Assembly (NCBI GenBank): GCA_046348225.1
Contig: JAXMEQ010000002.1
Location: 248,001 to 312,000, forward strand
Direction: 5' to 3'
Source: JAXMEQ01 sp046348225
Lineage (GTDB): Bacteria; Pseudomonadota; Gammaproteobacteria; Burkholderiales; Burkholderiaceae_C
DNA: 64,000 bases
The notes beneath the pieces were generated by a model that was not told where the DNA came from, searched no databases, and saw only the letters and a program-made list of their open reading frames with translations. Shown here piece by piece: positions 25,317 through 32,784 of the stretch; the stretch's first letter is position 1, and each line of letters starts with the position of its first letter. A program made the position numbers and the translations under genes.

Positions 25317-26270
25317 TTACTTCAGCAGGCCGGCTTCCTTGTAGAACTTCTCCGCGCCCGGGTGGAACGGGATGCCCACGCCCTTGACGGCGTTGTCCTT
25401 GGTGATGAACTTGCCCTTGGCATGGCCCGCGGCCAGTGCCTTCTGGGTGGCGTCACTGAACAGGGCCTTGGTGATCTGGTACACGGTTTCGGTGTCTGCC
25501 TTGGCGCTGGTTACCCACTGGGCGCCCACGGCCAGGGTCTGCACCGCCGGCACGTCCTTGTAGGTGTTGGCCGCAATGGTGTCCACCGCGAAGTACGGGT
25601 TGGCCTTGCGCAGGCCCTCGGCCTGCGGGCCGCCCAGCGCCACCAGTTCGATGCCGGCACCGCTGGAGGCGAGTTCGGCAATTGCACCGGCCGGTGCGCC
25701 CCCGACGAAGAAGAACGCGTCGAGCGCACCGTCCTTGAGTTTGTCGCCGGCCTGGTTGGGCTTGATGAATTCGGGCTTGATGTCGGCTTCCTGCACGCCA
25801 TAGGCGGCCAGCACCATGCGGGCGTTGATCAGCGTGCCCGAGCCCGGCTCGTCCAGCGCCACGCGCTTGCCCTTGAGGTCGGCCACGGTCTTGATGCCAG
25901 AGCCCTTCTTGACCACCAGGTGGATGCTTTCGGGGTAGAGGTTGGCGATCATGCGCAGGTCCTCCACCTTGGGCTTGCCGGTGTAGGGGCCGGTACCGGT
26001 GAAGGCCCAGGTGGCCACGTCTGACTGGCTGAAGCCGGACTCCATGGCGCCACCTGCAATGCCGTTCACGTTGGCCAGCGAGCCGTTGCTGGCCTGCGCC
26101 GTGACAACGATTTTGCCGGGTTGGGAAACGGCGTTGGCAATCATGCCGCCCACCGGGTAATAGGTGCCGGCCGTGCCGCCCGTGCCAATGCGGAAGAATT
26201 GCTGGGCCTGCGCGGCGCCCGTCAGGGCCACGGCAGCCACGACGGCGCCGACGATCTGCTTGAGGGTCAT
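25317..26270 (-). CDS. TAXI-family TRAP transporter solute receptor
   Basis: A 317-residue periplasmic binding protein. A Sec signal peptide covers about 1-22 (MTLKQIVGAVVAAVALTGAAQA). Then comes FFRIGTGGTAGTYYPVGGMIANA, the signature opening of the TAXI group, with AQASNGSLANVNGI and DLKGKRVALDEPGSGT later. The ATG at 26270 is chosen because AGGAG precedes it by six bases; the ATG at 26276 would sit directly on that site. It is the first gene of the operon with the permease. Confidence 0.93.
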   Translation of the reverse strand: MTLKQIVGAVVAAVALTGAAQAQQFFRIGTGGTAGTYYPVGGMIANAVSQPGKIVVTAQASNGSLANVNGIAGGAMESGFSQSDVATWAFTGTGPYTGKPKVEDLRMIANLYPESIHLVVKKGSGIKTVADLKGKRVALDEPGSGTLINARMVLAAYGVQEADIKPEFIKPNQAGDKLKDGALDAFFFVGGAPAGAIAELASSGAGIELVALGGPQAEGLRKANPYFAVDTIAANTYKDVPAVQTLAVGAQWVTSAKADTETVYQITKALFSDATQKALAAGHAKGKFITKDNAVKGVGIPFHPGAEKFYKEAGLLK

Positions 26271-26376
26271 GGACATCTCCTGGGAGTTGAAGAGGAAGTT
26301 GGGTGGAACCCGCAGTGTAGTGACGCGCCGCTGCGGGTTTGCCCCAATGTCGACGCAATGGTCGTGCCGGAAATGC

Positions 26377-26405
26377 AAAAAGCCCTGCGCGGCAGCGCAG
26401 GGCTT
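26377..26405 (-). terminator. Rho-independent terminator after the collagen-like gene
   Basis: An 11-bp perfect stem, AAGCCCTGCGC (26380-26390) and GCGCAGGGCTT (26395-26405), with a GGCA loop. Read on the minus strand it is followed by TTTTT. It lies 22 bp after the stop of the collagen-like lipoprotein gene and upstream of the TAXI operon, so it separates the two minus-strand units. Confidence 0.85.
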
Positions 26406-26426
26406 GGGGCGTGAAGGCCGGGCCGG

Positions 26427-26759
26427 TTACTTCTGGCCGGGAACGATCACCACGGTGTCACCGCCGGTGGCTCCCTTGTTGCCCGTCGCGCCAGTGGCGC
26501 CTGTCGCCCCGGTGGCACCGGTGGCGCCATAGCCCGTGGCACCCGTCGCGCCGGTGGCGCCGGTCGCGCCGGTGGCTCCGGGGGTGGTCACATTGGTGCC
26601 AGTCGAGCCGGTGGCGCCAGTGGCGCCGGCAGAGCCCGTGGCACCGGCCGGTCCGGCGGGGCCGGGAACCGACACCGGCACCGGGGTGACCACGGTTCTT
26701 TCACAGGCGGCAAGGCCCAGGGTGGCAACGAGGGCAAGAGCGAGGATGGGAGTTTTCAT
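26427..26759 (-). CDS. collagen-like (Gly-Ala-Thr repeat) lipoprotein
   Basis: A 110-residue exported lipoprotein: a signal MKTPILALALVATLGLAAC with a lipobox near residue 19, a short Val/Pro linker, then about 60 residues of Gly-X-Y triplets, mainly GAT, as in GPAGPAGATGSAGATGATG, with a tyrosine interruption (GATGYGATG), then a C-terminal strand DTVVIVPGQK. The triplets should form a bacterial collagen triple helix at the cell surface or periplasm. It is monocistronic, with its own terminator. The DNA is correspondingly repetitive, so copy number may vary between strains. Confidence 0.85.
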   Translation of the reverse strand: MKTPILALALVATLGLAACERTVVTPVPVSVPGPAGPAGATGSAGATGATGSTGTNVTTPGATGATGATGATGATGYGATGATGATGATGATGNKGATGGDTVVIVPGQK

Positions 26760-26880
26760 GAGAAGGGTCCTTGAGGGTGCTGCCACCGCAAAACGCGGCG
26801 GTTTCAGCACCAGCAAGGGCAGCATGCACCCTTCAGCCCCCGGAATCTGTGCGCTGTCGCACCAATGCGGGCGCAAGGCG

Positions 26881-28503
26881 TCAGAAGCCGGCGGCCAGCC
26901 CGTCGCGCCGCGCGTCGCTGGCGGCAATATAGCCCTCTACCTTGGGGTTGCCGGCACGCCAGATGAACTGGCCGGCGCCGAAGTCCTGGTAGTTGTCGTT
27001 GATGACTTCCATCACATGGCCGCGCTCGGCCAGGCCCTGCACAGTGGCCTTGTCCATCTGCTGCTCGACGTTGATTTCCAGCCCGGCGTTGTAGCGCCAG
27101 CGCGGCGCGTCGCAGGCGGCCTGCGGGTTCTGGCCGTAGTCGAGCATGCGCACCAGCGTCTGCATGTGGCCCTGCGGCTGCATGTTGGCGCCCATCACGC
27201 CGTAGCTCATCACCGGCTGGCCGTCTTTGGTCAGGAAGGCCGGGATGATGGTGTGGAAGGGCCGCTTGCCGGGCGCCACCAGGTTGGCCGGGTTGGCTGC
27301 ACCGGCGTCCACGCTGAACGCATGGCCGCGGTTTTGCAGGCTGATGCCAAAGGTCGGCTCCACGCAGCCCGAGCCAAAGCCCATGTAGTTGCTCTGGATG
27401 AAGCTGACCATCATGCCGTTCTCGTCGGCGGCCGTCAGGTAGATGGTGCCGCCCTTCACCGGGTTGCCAGCGCCGAAGTCCTGCGCCTTTTTCATGTCGA
27501 TGAGCTTGGCGCGGCTGGCCAGGTAGGCGTCGTCCAGCATCTGCTCGGCCGTGACTTCCATGTTGGCGGGCTCGGCCACGTAGCGGTACACGTCGGCAAA
27601 GGCGAGTTTCATGGCCTCGATCTGCAGGTGCTGCGAGTCCACGCCGTCCACGGCCATGCCGGCCACGTCGAATTTGTCGAGAATGCCGAGTGCGATCAGC
27701 GCGGCAATGCCCTGCCCGTTCGGCGGGATCTCGTGCAGCGTGTAGCCGCGGTAGTTCTTGCCAATGGGCTTGACCCACTCTGGCTTGTAGGCCGCAAAGT
27801 CACGCGCGGTAATGCTGCCGCCGTTGGCCGCGGCAAACTTTTCAATAGCCTCGGCAATTTCGCCGCCGTAGTAGGCCTGGCCCTTGGTCTCGGCAATGGC
27901 GCGCAGGCCCCGGGCGGCGGCCTTGAACTGGAACAGCTCGCCCACTTCGGGCGCCCGGCCCCAGGGCAGGAAGCTTTGTGCAAAGCCCGGCAGGCCCTGC
28001 AGCTCGGGCGTGGCGGCGGCCCACTTCTGCTGCACCACGGTGGGCAGCAGGTAGCCGCGCTCGGCAATCTCGATGGCCGGCTCCAGCAGGTCGGCAAACG
28101 GCAGCTTGCCGAAGCGCTCGCTCATGGCGACCCAGCTGGCCACCGCACCCGGCACGGTGACGGAATCAAAACCGCGCTTGGGCGGGGCCTTGGCGTCGGC
28201 GCCGTACTTGCGCTTGAAGTAGTCCGGCGTCCAGGTCTGTGGCGCGCGGCCGGATGCATTGAGGCCGTGCAGTTCCTTGCCGTCCCACAGGATGGCGAAG
28301 GAGTCGCTGCCCAGGCCATTGGACACGGGCTCGCACAGCGTGATGGCGGCGGCCGCGGCAATGGCGGCGTCCACCGCGTTGCCGCCCTTCCACAGCATGC
28401 GCAGGCCGGCCTGGGCCGCCAGCGGGTGCGAGGTGGACACCACGTTGCGGGCAAACACCGGCAGTCGGGTGGTGGGGTACGGGTTTTGGTAGTTGAATTG
28501 CAT
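26881..28503 (-). CDS. gamma-glutamyltransferase family protein
   Basis: A 540-residue Ntn-hydrolase of the gamma-glutamyltransferase family, which splits gamma-glutamyl bonds such as those of glutathione. It should self-cleave before T353 (KGGTIYLTAADENG); the small-subunit glycine-rich motif is present as YMGFGSG. AVDAAIAAAAAITLCEPVSNGLG is the conserved N-terminal block. There is no clear signal peptide, unlike periplasmic E. coli Ggt, so it may act in the cytoplasm. It follows a Bug receptor gene by 8 bp, which suggests uptake and hydrolysis of a gamma-glutamyl or related compound. Confidence 0.9.
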   Translation of the reverse strand: MQFNYQNPYPTTRLPVFARNVVSTSHPLAAQAGLRMLWKGGNAVDAAIAAAAAITLCEPVSNGLGSDSFAILWDGKELHGLNASGRAPQTWTPDYFKRKYGADAKAPPKRGFDSVTVPGAVASWVAMSERFGKLPFADLLEPAIEIAERGYLLPTVVQQKWAAATPELQGLPGFAQSFLPWGRAPEVGELFQFKAAARGLRAIAETKGQAYYGGEIAEAIEKFAAANGGSITARDFAAYKPEWVKPIGKNYRGYTLHEIPPNGQGIAALIALGILDKFDVAGMAVDGVDSQHLQIEAMKLAFADVYRYVAEPANMEVTAEQMLDDAYLASRAKLIDMKKAQDFGAGNPVKGGTIYLTAADENGMMVSFIQSNYMGFGSGCVEPTFGISLQNRGHAFSVDAGAANPANLVAPGKRPFHTIIPAFLTKDGQPVMSYGVMGANMQPQGHMQTLVRMLDYGQNPQAACDAPRWRYNAGLEINVEQQMDKATVQGLAERGHVMEVINDNYQDFGAGQFIWRAGNPKVEGYIAASDARRDGLAAGF

Positions 28504-28511
28504 GGCCAGCC

Positions 28512-29483
28512 TTATTCGGCAGAGATCTTGCGATCGGTGATGATCTTTTTCCACTTGGCGCGGTCGGCGTCGGCCATGGTGGCAAACTGCGCAGGCGTGC
28601 CGCCCACCGGCTCAATGCCCAGGCGAGCCAGCCGGTCCTTCACTTCCGCGTCCTGCAGCGCCTGGTTGATGCCGGTACTCAGCCGCGTGGCCAGCTCGGC
28701 CGGCAGGCTCTTGGGACCGTACAGGCCGAACCAGGTAACGGTTTCGTAGCCCGGCACGGTTTCCGAGATGGCGGGCAGGTCGGGCAGCAGCGGCGAGCGC
28801 TTGGCGCTGGTGATGCCCAGCGCACGCAGACGCCCTTCCTTCACATGTGGCAGGCCGCTGGGCAGCGAATCAAACAGCAGGTCGAGCTTGCCGCTCACGA
28901 GGTCGGGAATCGACAGCGCGGTGCCGCGGTAGGGGATGTGCACGAGGAACAACCCGGCCTGCGCCTTGAAGTATTCCGTGCCCAGGTGCACCACGGTGCC
29001 ATTGCCGCTGCTGGCGTAGTTGAGCTTGCCGGGGTTCTTTTTGGCGTAGTCCACCCATTCCTTCACGGTCTTCGCGGGCGAGCTGTTGGGCACCAGCATG
29101 ATGCTGGGCGCATTGCCCACGTGGGCGATCGGGGTGAAGTCGGCCACCGCGTCGTAGGGCAGCCTGCCACCGAAGCTGGGTCCGATGCTGTGCGTGCTGC
29201 TGGTGGCCAGCAACAGGGTGTAGCCGTCGGGCGCGGCCTTGGCCACGATGTCCGAGCCGATGGTGCCGCCGGCCCCGGGCTTGTTGTCCACCACGATGGT
29301 GGTGCCCAGGCGCTCGCCCAGCTTTTGCGACACGGCGCGGGCAAAAATGTCGGTGGCGCCGCCGGCCGGGAACGGCACCACCAGGCGGATGGGCTTGCTG
29401 GGGTAGGTCTGGGCCTGGGCAGGCACGGCAGCCAGCGCGGCACTGGCCAGCGCGGTGCAAAGAAGGGTGCGACGGGTGTTCAT
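28512..29483 (-). CDS. Bug-family (tripartite tricarboxylate transporter) solute receptor
   Basis: A 323-residue periplasmic receptor. A Sec signal spans about 1-25 (ends VPAQAQ). YPSKPIRLVVPFPAGGATDIFAR and VVDNKPGAGGTIGSD are the Bug hallmarks. No TctAB-type permease genes are adjacent, which is usual for Bug proteins in Burkholderiales. It is cotranscribed with the gamma-glutamyltransferase gene and divergent from a LysR regulator, which probably controls it. The ligand is unknown. Confidence 0.93.
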   Translation of the reverse strand: MNTRRTLLCTALASAALAAVPAQAQTYPSKPIRLVVPFPAGGATDIFARAVSQKLGERLGTTIVVDNKPGAGGTIGSDIVAKAAPDGYTLLLATSSTHSIGPSFGGRLPYDAVADFTPIAHVGNAPSIMLVPNSSPAKTVKEWVDYAKKNPGKLNYASSGNGTVVHLGTEYFKAQAGLFLVHIPYRGTALSIPDLVSGKLDLLFDSLPSGLPHVKEGRLRALGITSAKRSPLLPDLPAISETVPGYETVTWFGLYGPKSLPAELATRLSTGINQALQDAEVKDRLARLGIEPVGGTPAQFATMADADRAKWKKIITDRKISAE

Positions 29484-29515
29484 GCCCCGATTATCGAAAG
29501 CCCCATCAAAAAGCG

Positions 29516-29556
29516 AAAGCGAATATTGCTTTATCGACCCTAAAGACTTGCTTTAG
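29516..29556. promoter_or_regulatory. candidate LysR operators in the Bug/LysR intergenic region
   Basis: Two inverted repeats lie in the 82-bp divergent region: CTAAAG-ACTTG-CTTTAG (29540-29556), ending nine bases before the LysR ATG, and AAAGC-GAATATT-GCTTT (29516-29532). The first holds a T-N11-A core as expected for LysR proteins. Together they could give autoregulation and control of the Bug-ggt operon. Confidence 0.55.
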
Positions 29557-29565
29557 CATTGCCAG

Positions 29566-30447
29566 ATGAGCAGCATTCGCCTCCTGAAAACCTTTCTGGC
29601 CGTGGCCGCCGAAGGCTCGTTTGCCGCCGCCGCCCCGCGGGTGGCCCTGACGCAGGCCGCCGTGGGCCAGCAGATGCGTGCGCTCGAATCCGACCTGCGG
29701 CGTCCGCTGTTTGAACGCCAGGGCAAGGTGGTGGCGCTCAACGCTGCCGGCCGCGCGCTGCTGCCCGACGTGCGCAAACTGGTGGCCCTGTATGACCAGA
29801 TGCTGATGTCCGCGCCGGCCTCCGAGGCCATGGCCGGCACCCTGCACCTGGGTGCGATCGTCTCGGCCGCGCGGCCGCTGATCGAGGCCACGCTGGCGCT
29901 GAAGGCCCGCCACCCGGGGCTGGAGCTGCATGTGTCGGCCGCCAAGTCCATCGAGCTGCTGGCGCGGGTGCAGTCGGGCGAGCTGGACGCGGCCGTCACG
30001 GTGCGCGAGCCCGGCCCCGGCACCAGTGGCCTGGTCTGGACGGCCCTTTACGCCGAGCCCATGGTGCTGCTGGCCAACCGCGCCATGGAAGACGCACCCG
30101 CACGCACCTTGCTGAAAAGCCACCCGTTCATCCGGTTCGACCGCAGCCAGCACACCGGCCAGCTGGTGGAGCGCACGCTGCGCAAGCTGCGGGCCCGGCC
30201 GCAGGAGGTGCTGGAGCTCAACACCATTGAAAGCATTGCCGAGCTGGTGCGCTCCGGCCTGGGCCTGGCGCTGCTGCCGCGCCTGCGCGACGGCCGCTGG
30301 GCCAGCGACCCGCGCCTGCGCGTGGTGGCGCTGGCGGGCGCCGAGTCGCGGCTGATCGGGCTGGTGCAGCGGCGCGACGCGGCCAGCGCCCCCGTGATCG
30401 CCGCGCTGGCGCGGGAATTCCAGGCCCGCCTACACTCCGCCCCATGA
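29566..30447 (+). CDS. LysR family transcriptional regulator
   Basis: A 293-residue LysR protein: an N-terminal winged helix-turn-helix (about 1-60; LLKTFLAVAAEGSFAAAAPRVALTQAAVGQQMRALESDL) followed by an effector-binding domain with two periplasmic-receptor-like lobes. It is divergent from the Bug receptor operon and probably regulates it in response to its substrate. Its stop overlaps the start of nth by four bases (ATGA), an unusual coupling of a regulator with a repair gene that may just reflect compact packing. Confidence 0.92.
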   Translation: MSSIRLLKTFLAVAAEGSFAAAAPRVALTQAAVGQQMRALESDLRRPLFERQGKVVALNAAGRALLPDVRKLVALYDQMLMSAPASEAMAGTLHLGAIVSAARPLIEATLALKARHPGLELHVSAAKSIELLARVQSGELDAAVTVREPGPGTSGLVWTALYAEPMVLLANRAMEDAPARTLLKSHPFIRFDRSQHTGQLVERTLRKLRARPQEVLELNTIESIAELVRSGLGLALLPRLRDGRWASDPRLRVVALAGAESRLIGLVQRRDAASAPVIAALAREFQARLHSAP

Positions 30448-31082
30448 AAAAAGAGCACATCGAGCCCTTCTTTGCCACGCTGAAGGCCGCCAACCCGCAA
30501 CCCAACACCGAGCTGGAATACACCAGCGTGTTCGAGCTGCTCACCGCCGTGTTGCTGAGCGCGCAGGCCACCGATGTGGGTGTGAACAAGGCCACCCGCA
30601 AGCTGTTCCCGGTGGCCAATACGCCGCAGGCCATCCTGGACCTGGGCCTCGCGGGCCTGGAGGGCTACATCAAGACCATCGGCCTGTACCGCAGCAAGGC
30701 AAAGCACCTGATGCAGACCTGCCGGATGCTGGTGGACCTGCATGGCGGCGAGGTGCCGCGCACGCGCGAAGCGCTGGAAGCCCTGCCCGGCGTGGGCCGC
30801 AAGACAGCCAATGTGGTGCTGAACGTGGCGTTTGGCGAGCCCACCATGGCGGTGGACACGCACATCTTCCGCCTGGGCAACCGCACCGGCCTGGCGCCCG
30901 GCAAGACGCCCTATGACGTGGAGATGGGCCTGATGAAGCGCATTCCGCCCGCCTACCTGGTGGACGCACACCACTGGCTCATCCTGCACGGGCGCTATGT
31001 GTGCTTGGCACGCAAGCCGCTGTGCTTCAAGTGCGCGGTGTCGGCCTTCTGTGACTTCAAGCCCAAGACGCTCAGTGCGTGA
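30444..31082 (+). CDS. nth: endonuclease III
   Basis: A 212-residue bifunctional DNA glycosylase/AP lyase that removes oxidised pyrimidines. The helix-hairpin-helix LPGVGRKTANVVLNVAFG holds catalytic K120; D138 is in AVDTHIFR. The [4Fe-4S] cluster ligands C187, C194, C197 and C203 have the standard C-x6-C-x2-C-x5-C spacing. The length is normal. The 3' end overlaps the convergent stress-protein gene by 11 bp. Confidence 0.97.
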   Translation: MKKEHIEPFFATLKAANPQPNTELEYTSVFELLTAVLLSAQATDVGVNKATRKLFPVANTPQAILDLGLAGLEGYIKTIGLYRSKAKHLMQTCRMLVDLHGGEVPRTREALEALPGVGRKTANVVLNVAFGEPTMAVDTHIFRLGNRTGLAPGKTPYDVEMGLMKRIPPAYLVDAHHWLILHGRYVCLARKPLCFKCAVSAFCDFKPKTLSA

Positions 31083-31509
31083 TGGCCACCAGCACGCTGC
31101 AGGGTGAATGTTCGATGAGCGCGCCCGAGATCGAGCCGCGCCACCAGCGCGCGGCCCAGCTGTCCAGGTGCTTGTGGCCCACCACGATCAAATCCGCCTG
31201 CAGGGCACGGGCCGCGCGCGTGATTTCGGTGATGGCCTCGCCCGTGACCACCTCGCCCCGCGCCGCATAGCCGGCGTCTGACAGCCGCTTGATGCCCTCG
31301 TCCAGAACGGCCTGGTACTTCTTCTTTTCACGCTGCTCCAGCTCCAGGTCATAGACCCCGCCCTCCAGGCCCACATAGGCCATTCCGGTCGGCATGACGG
31401 CCACAAGGAACAGCTCGGACTGGCTCCACTGCGCCAGCTCCTGGCAGTCCAGCAGGGCCTTCTGACCGGCGTCGGAGCCGTCGTAGGCCAGCAGGATTCG
31501 TTTGTACAT
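31072..31509 (-). CDS. universal stress protein, UspA family
   Basis: A 145-residue UspA-fold protein: MYKRILLAYDGSDAGQKAL at the start, DLIVVGHKH near residue 112, and a C-terminal strand SVLVAITH. The usual second glycines of the ATP motif are replaced (GHKHLDSWAARWW...GSISGALI), so nucleotide binding is less certain than in the 2317-2757 paralogue. GGGAG precedes the ATG at 31509. It is separated by 87 bp from the end of the B12 operon and could be reached by read-through. Confidence 0.88.
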   Translation of the reverse strand: MYKRILLAYDGSDAGQKALLDCQELAQWSQSELFLVAVMPTGMAYVGLEGGVYDLELEQREKKKYQAVLDEGIKRLSDAGYAARGEVVTGEAITEITRAARALQADLIVVGHKHLDSWAARWWRGSISGALIEHSPCSVLVAITH

Positions 31510-31596
31510 GTGCAACTCCCAACGGTTTGACGGTGCAAGCATAGGCCCGCCCCGCCAGAAGTACAACAGAAGTTACTGTCAAGCCCGGGAATCGGC

Positions 31597-32784
31597 TCAG
31601 ATCGCGCCGGCCTGGCGCAACAGCGCCATGTCGGCGTCGCTGCGGCCCAGCGCGCGCAGGATGGCGTCGGTGTGCTCGCCGATGGCCGGCACCGCGTCCA
31701 TGCGCGGCTCAAAGGATGACGACACGCCGGGCGGCAGCAGCGCAGGCAGCGGCCCCGCCGGCGAGTCCACCGTGCGCCAGCGCCTGCGTGCCGCGAGCTG
31801 CGGGTGGGCCCAGACGCCGGCCATGTCGTTCACGCTGGCGTTGGCAATCTGCGCCAGCTCCAGCCGCTGCAGCACCTCGGCCGACCGCAACGCGGAGAAA
31901 ACGGCCGCAATGGCCGCCTGCAGTTCGGCGCGGTGCGCGTTGCGTTGGGCGCCACTGGCAAAGCGCGCGTCGGCGGCCAGTGCAGGCTGTCGCAGCACCT
32001 GGGCACAGAAGGCCTGCCATTCCCGTTCGTTCTGCACGCCGAGCATGACGGTGCCGTCCGCCGTGGCAAACGGGCCATAGGGCGCGATGGTGGCGTGCGC
32101 CGCGCCGCTGCGCGGCGGTGGTGCGGCCCCTTCGAACGCGTAGTACAGCGGGTAGCCCATCCATTCGGTCAGGGCTTCCAGCATGGACACGTCGATGTGC
32201 CCGCCCTGCCCGGTACGGCCGCGCTGCAGCAGGGCCGCCAGCACGCTGCTGTAGGCGTACATGCCAGCCGCAATATCGGCCACTGGCGCACCCGCCTTGG
32301 CGGCTGCTTCTGGCGTGCCGGTGACTGACAGGAACCCGGCCTCGCTCTGGATCAGCAGGTCATAGGCCTTGCGGTCGCGGTACGGCCCGTCGTTGCCGTA
32401 GCCCGAGATGTCACAGACGATCAGCCGCGGGTGCGCGGGTTGCAGGGCCTCAAAGGCCAGCCCCAGGCGTGCGGCGGCGCCGGGGGCGAGGTTTTGCACC
32501 AGCACATCGGCACCCGCGAGCAAGTCCATCAGCACCGCCCGCGCCGCCGGTTGCTTGAGGTCGAGCGTCAGGCTCTCTTTGGAACGGTTGACCCAGACGA
32601 AGTGCGAGGCCAGGCCCCTGACGCGGCTGTCGTAGTCGCGGGCAAAGTCGCCCCGGCCGGGCCGCTCGACCTTGATCACCCGGGCCCCGAGGTCGGCCAG
32701 GTGGCGCGTGCACAGCGGCGCGGCGATGGCGTGTTCCAGCGACACCACGGTGACGCCGTCGAGTGGGCGCAGGGATGGGCTCAT
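31597..32784 (-). CDS. family III CoA-transferase (CaiB/BaiF)
   Basis: A 395-residue class III CoA-transferase. PLDGVTVVSLEHAIAAPLCTRHLADLGARVIKVERPGRGD is the family N-terminus. The catalytic aspartate lies in the SYDLLIQ-like AYDLLIQSEAG segment (about 165-175), and GGHIDVSMLEAL follows. Enzymes of this type move CoA between organic acids. The start overlaps the cobQ stop (ATGA), so it is the last gene of the B12 operon. That link hints at a cobalamin-dependent acyl-CoA pathway, but the substrate is unknown. Confidence 0.9.
   Translation of the reverse strand: MSPSLRPLDGVTVVSLEHAIAAPLCTRHLADLGARVIKVERPGRGDFARDYDSRVRGLASHFVWVNRSKESLTLDLKQPAARAVLMDLLAGADVLVQNLAPGAAARLGLAFEALQPAHPRLIVCDISGYGNDGPYRDRKAYDLLIQSEAGFLSVTGTPEAAAKAGAPVADIAAGMYAYSSVLAALLQRGRTGQGGHIDVSMLEALTEWMGYPLYYAFEGAAPPPRSGAAHATIAPYGPFATADGTVMLGVQNEREWQAFCAQVLRQPALAADARFASGAQRNAHRAELQAAIAAVFSALRSAEVLQRLELAQIANASVNDMAGVWAHPQLAARRRWRTVDSPAGPLPALLPPGVSSSFEPRMDAVPAIGEHTDAILRALGRSDADMALLRQAGAI

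Noticed and set aside
26440..26690. short tandem repeats that could be mistaken for a CRISPR or minisatellite array
   Set aside because: They are Gly-Ala-Thr codons of the collagen-like gene; there are no unique spacers and no cas genes nearby.
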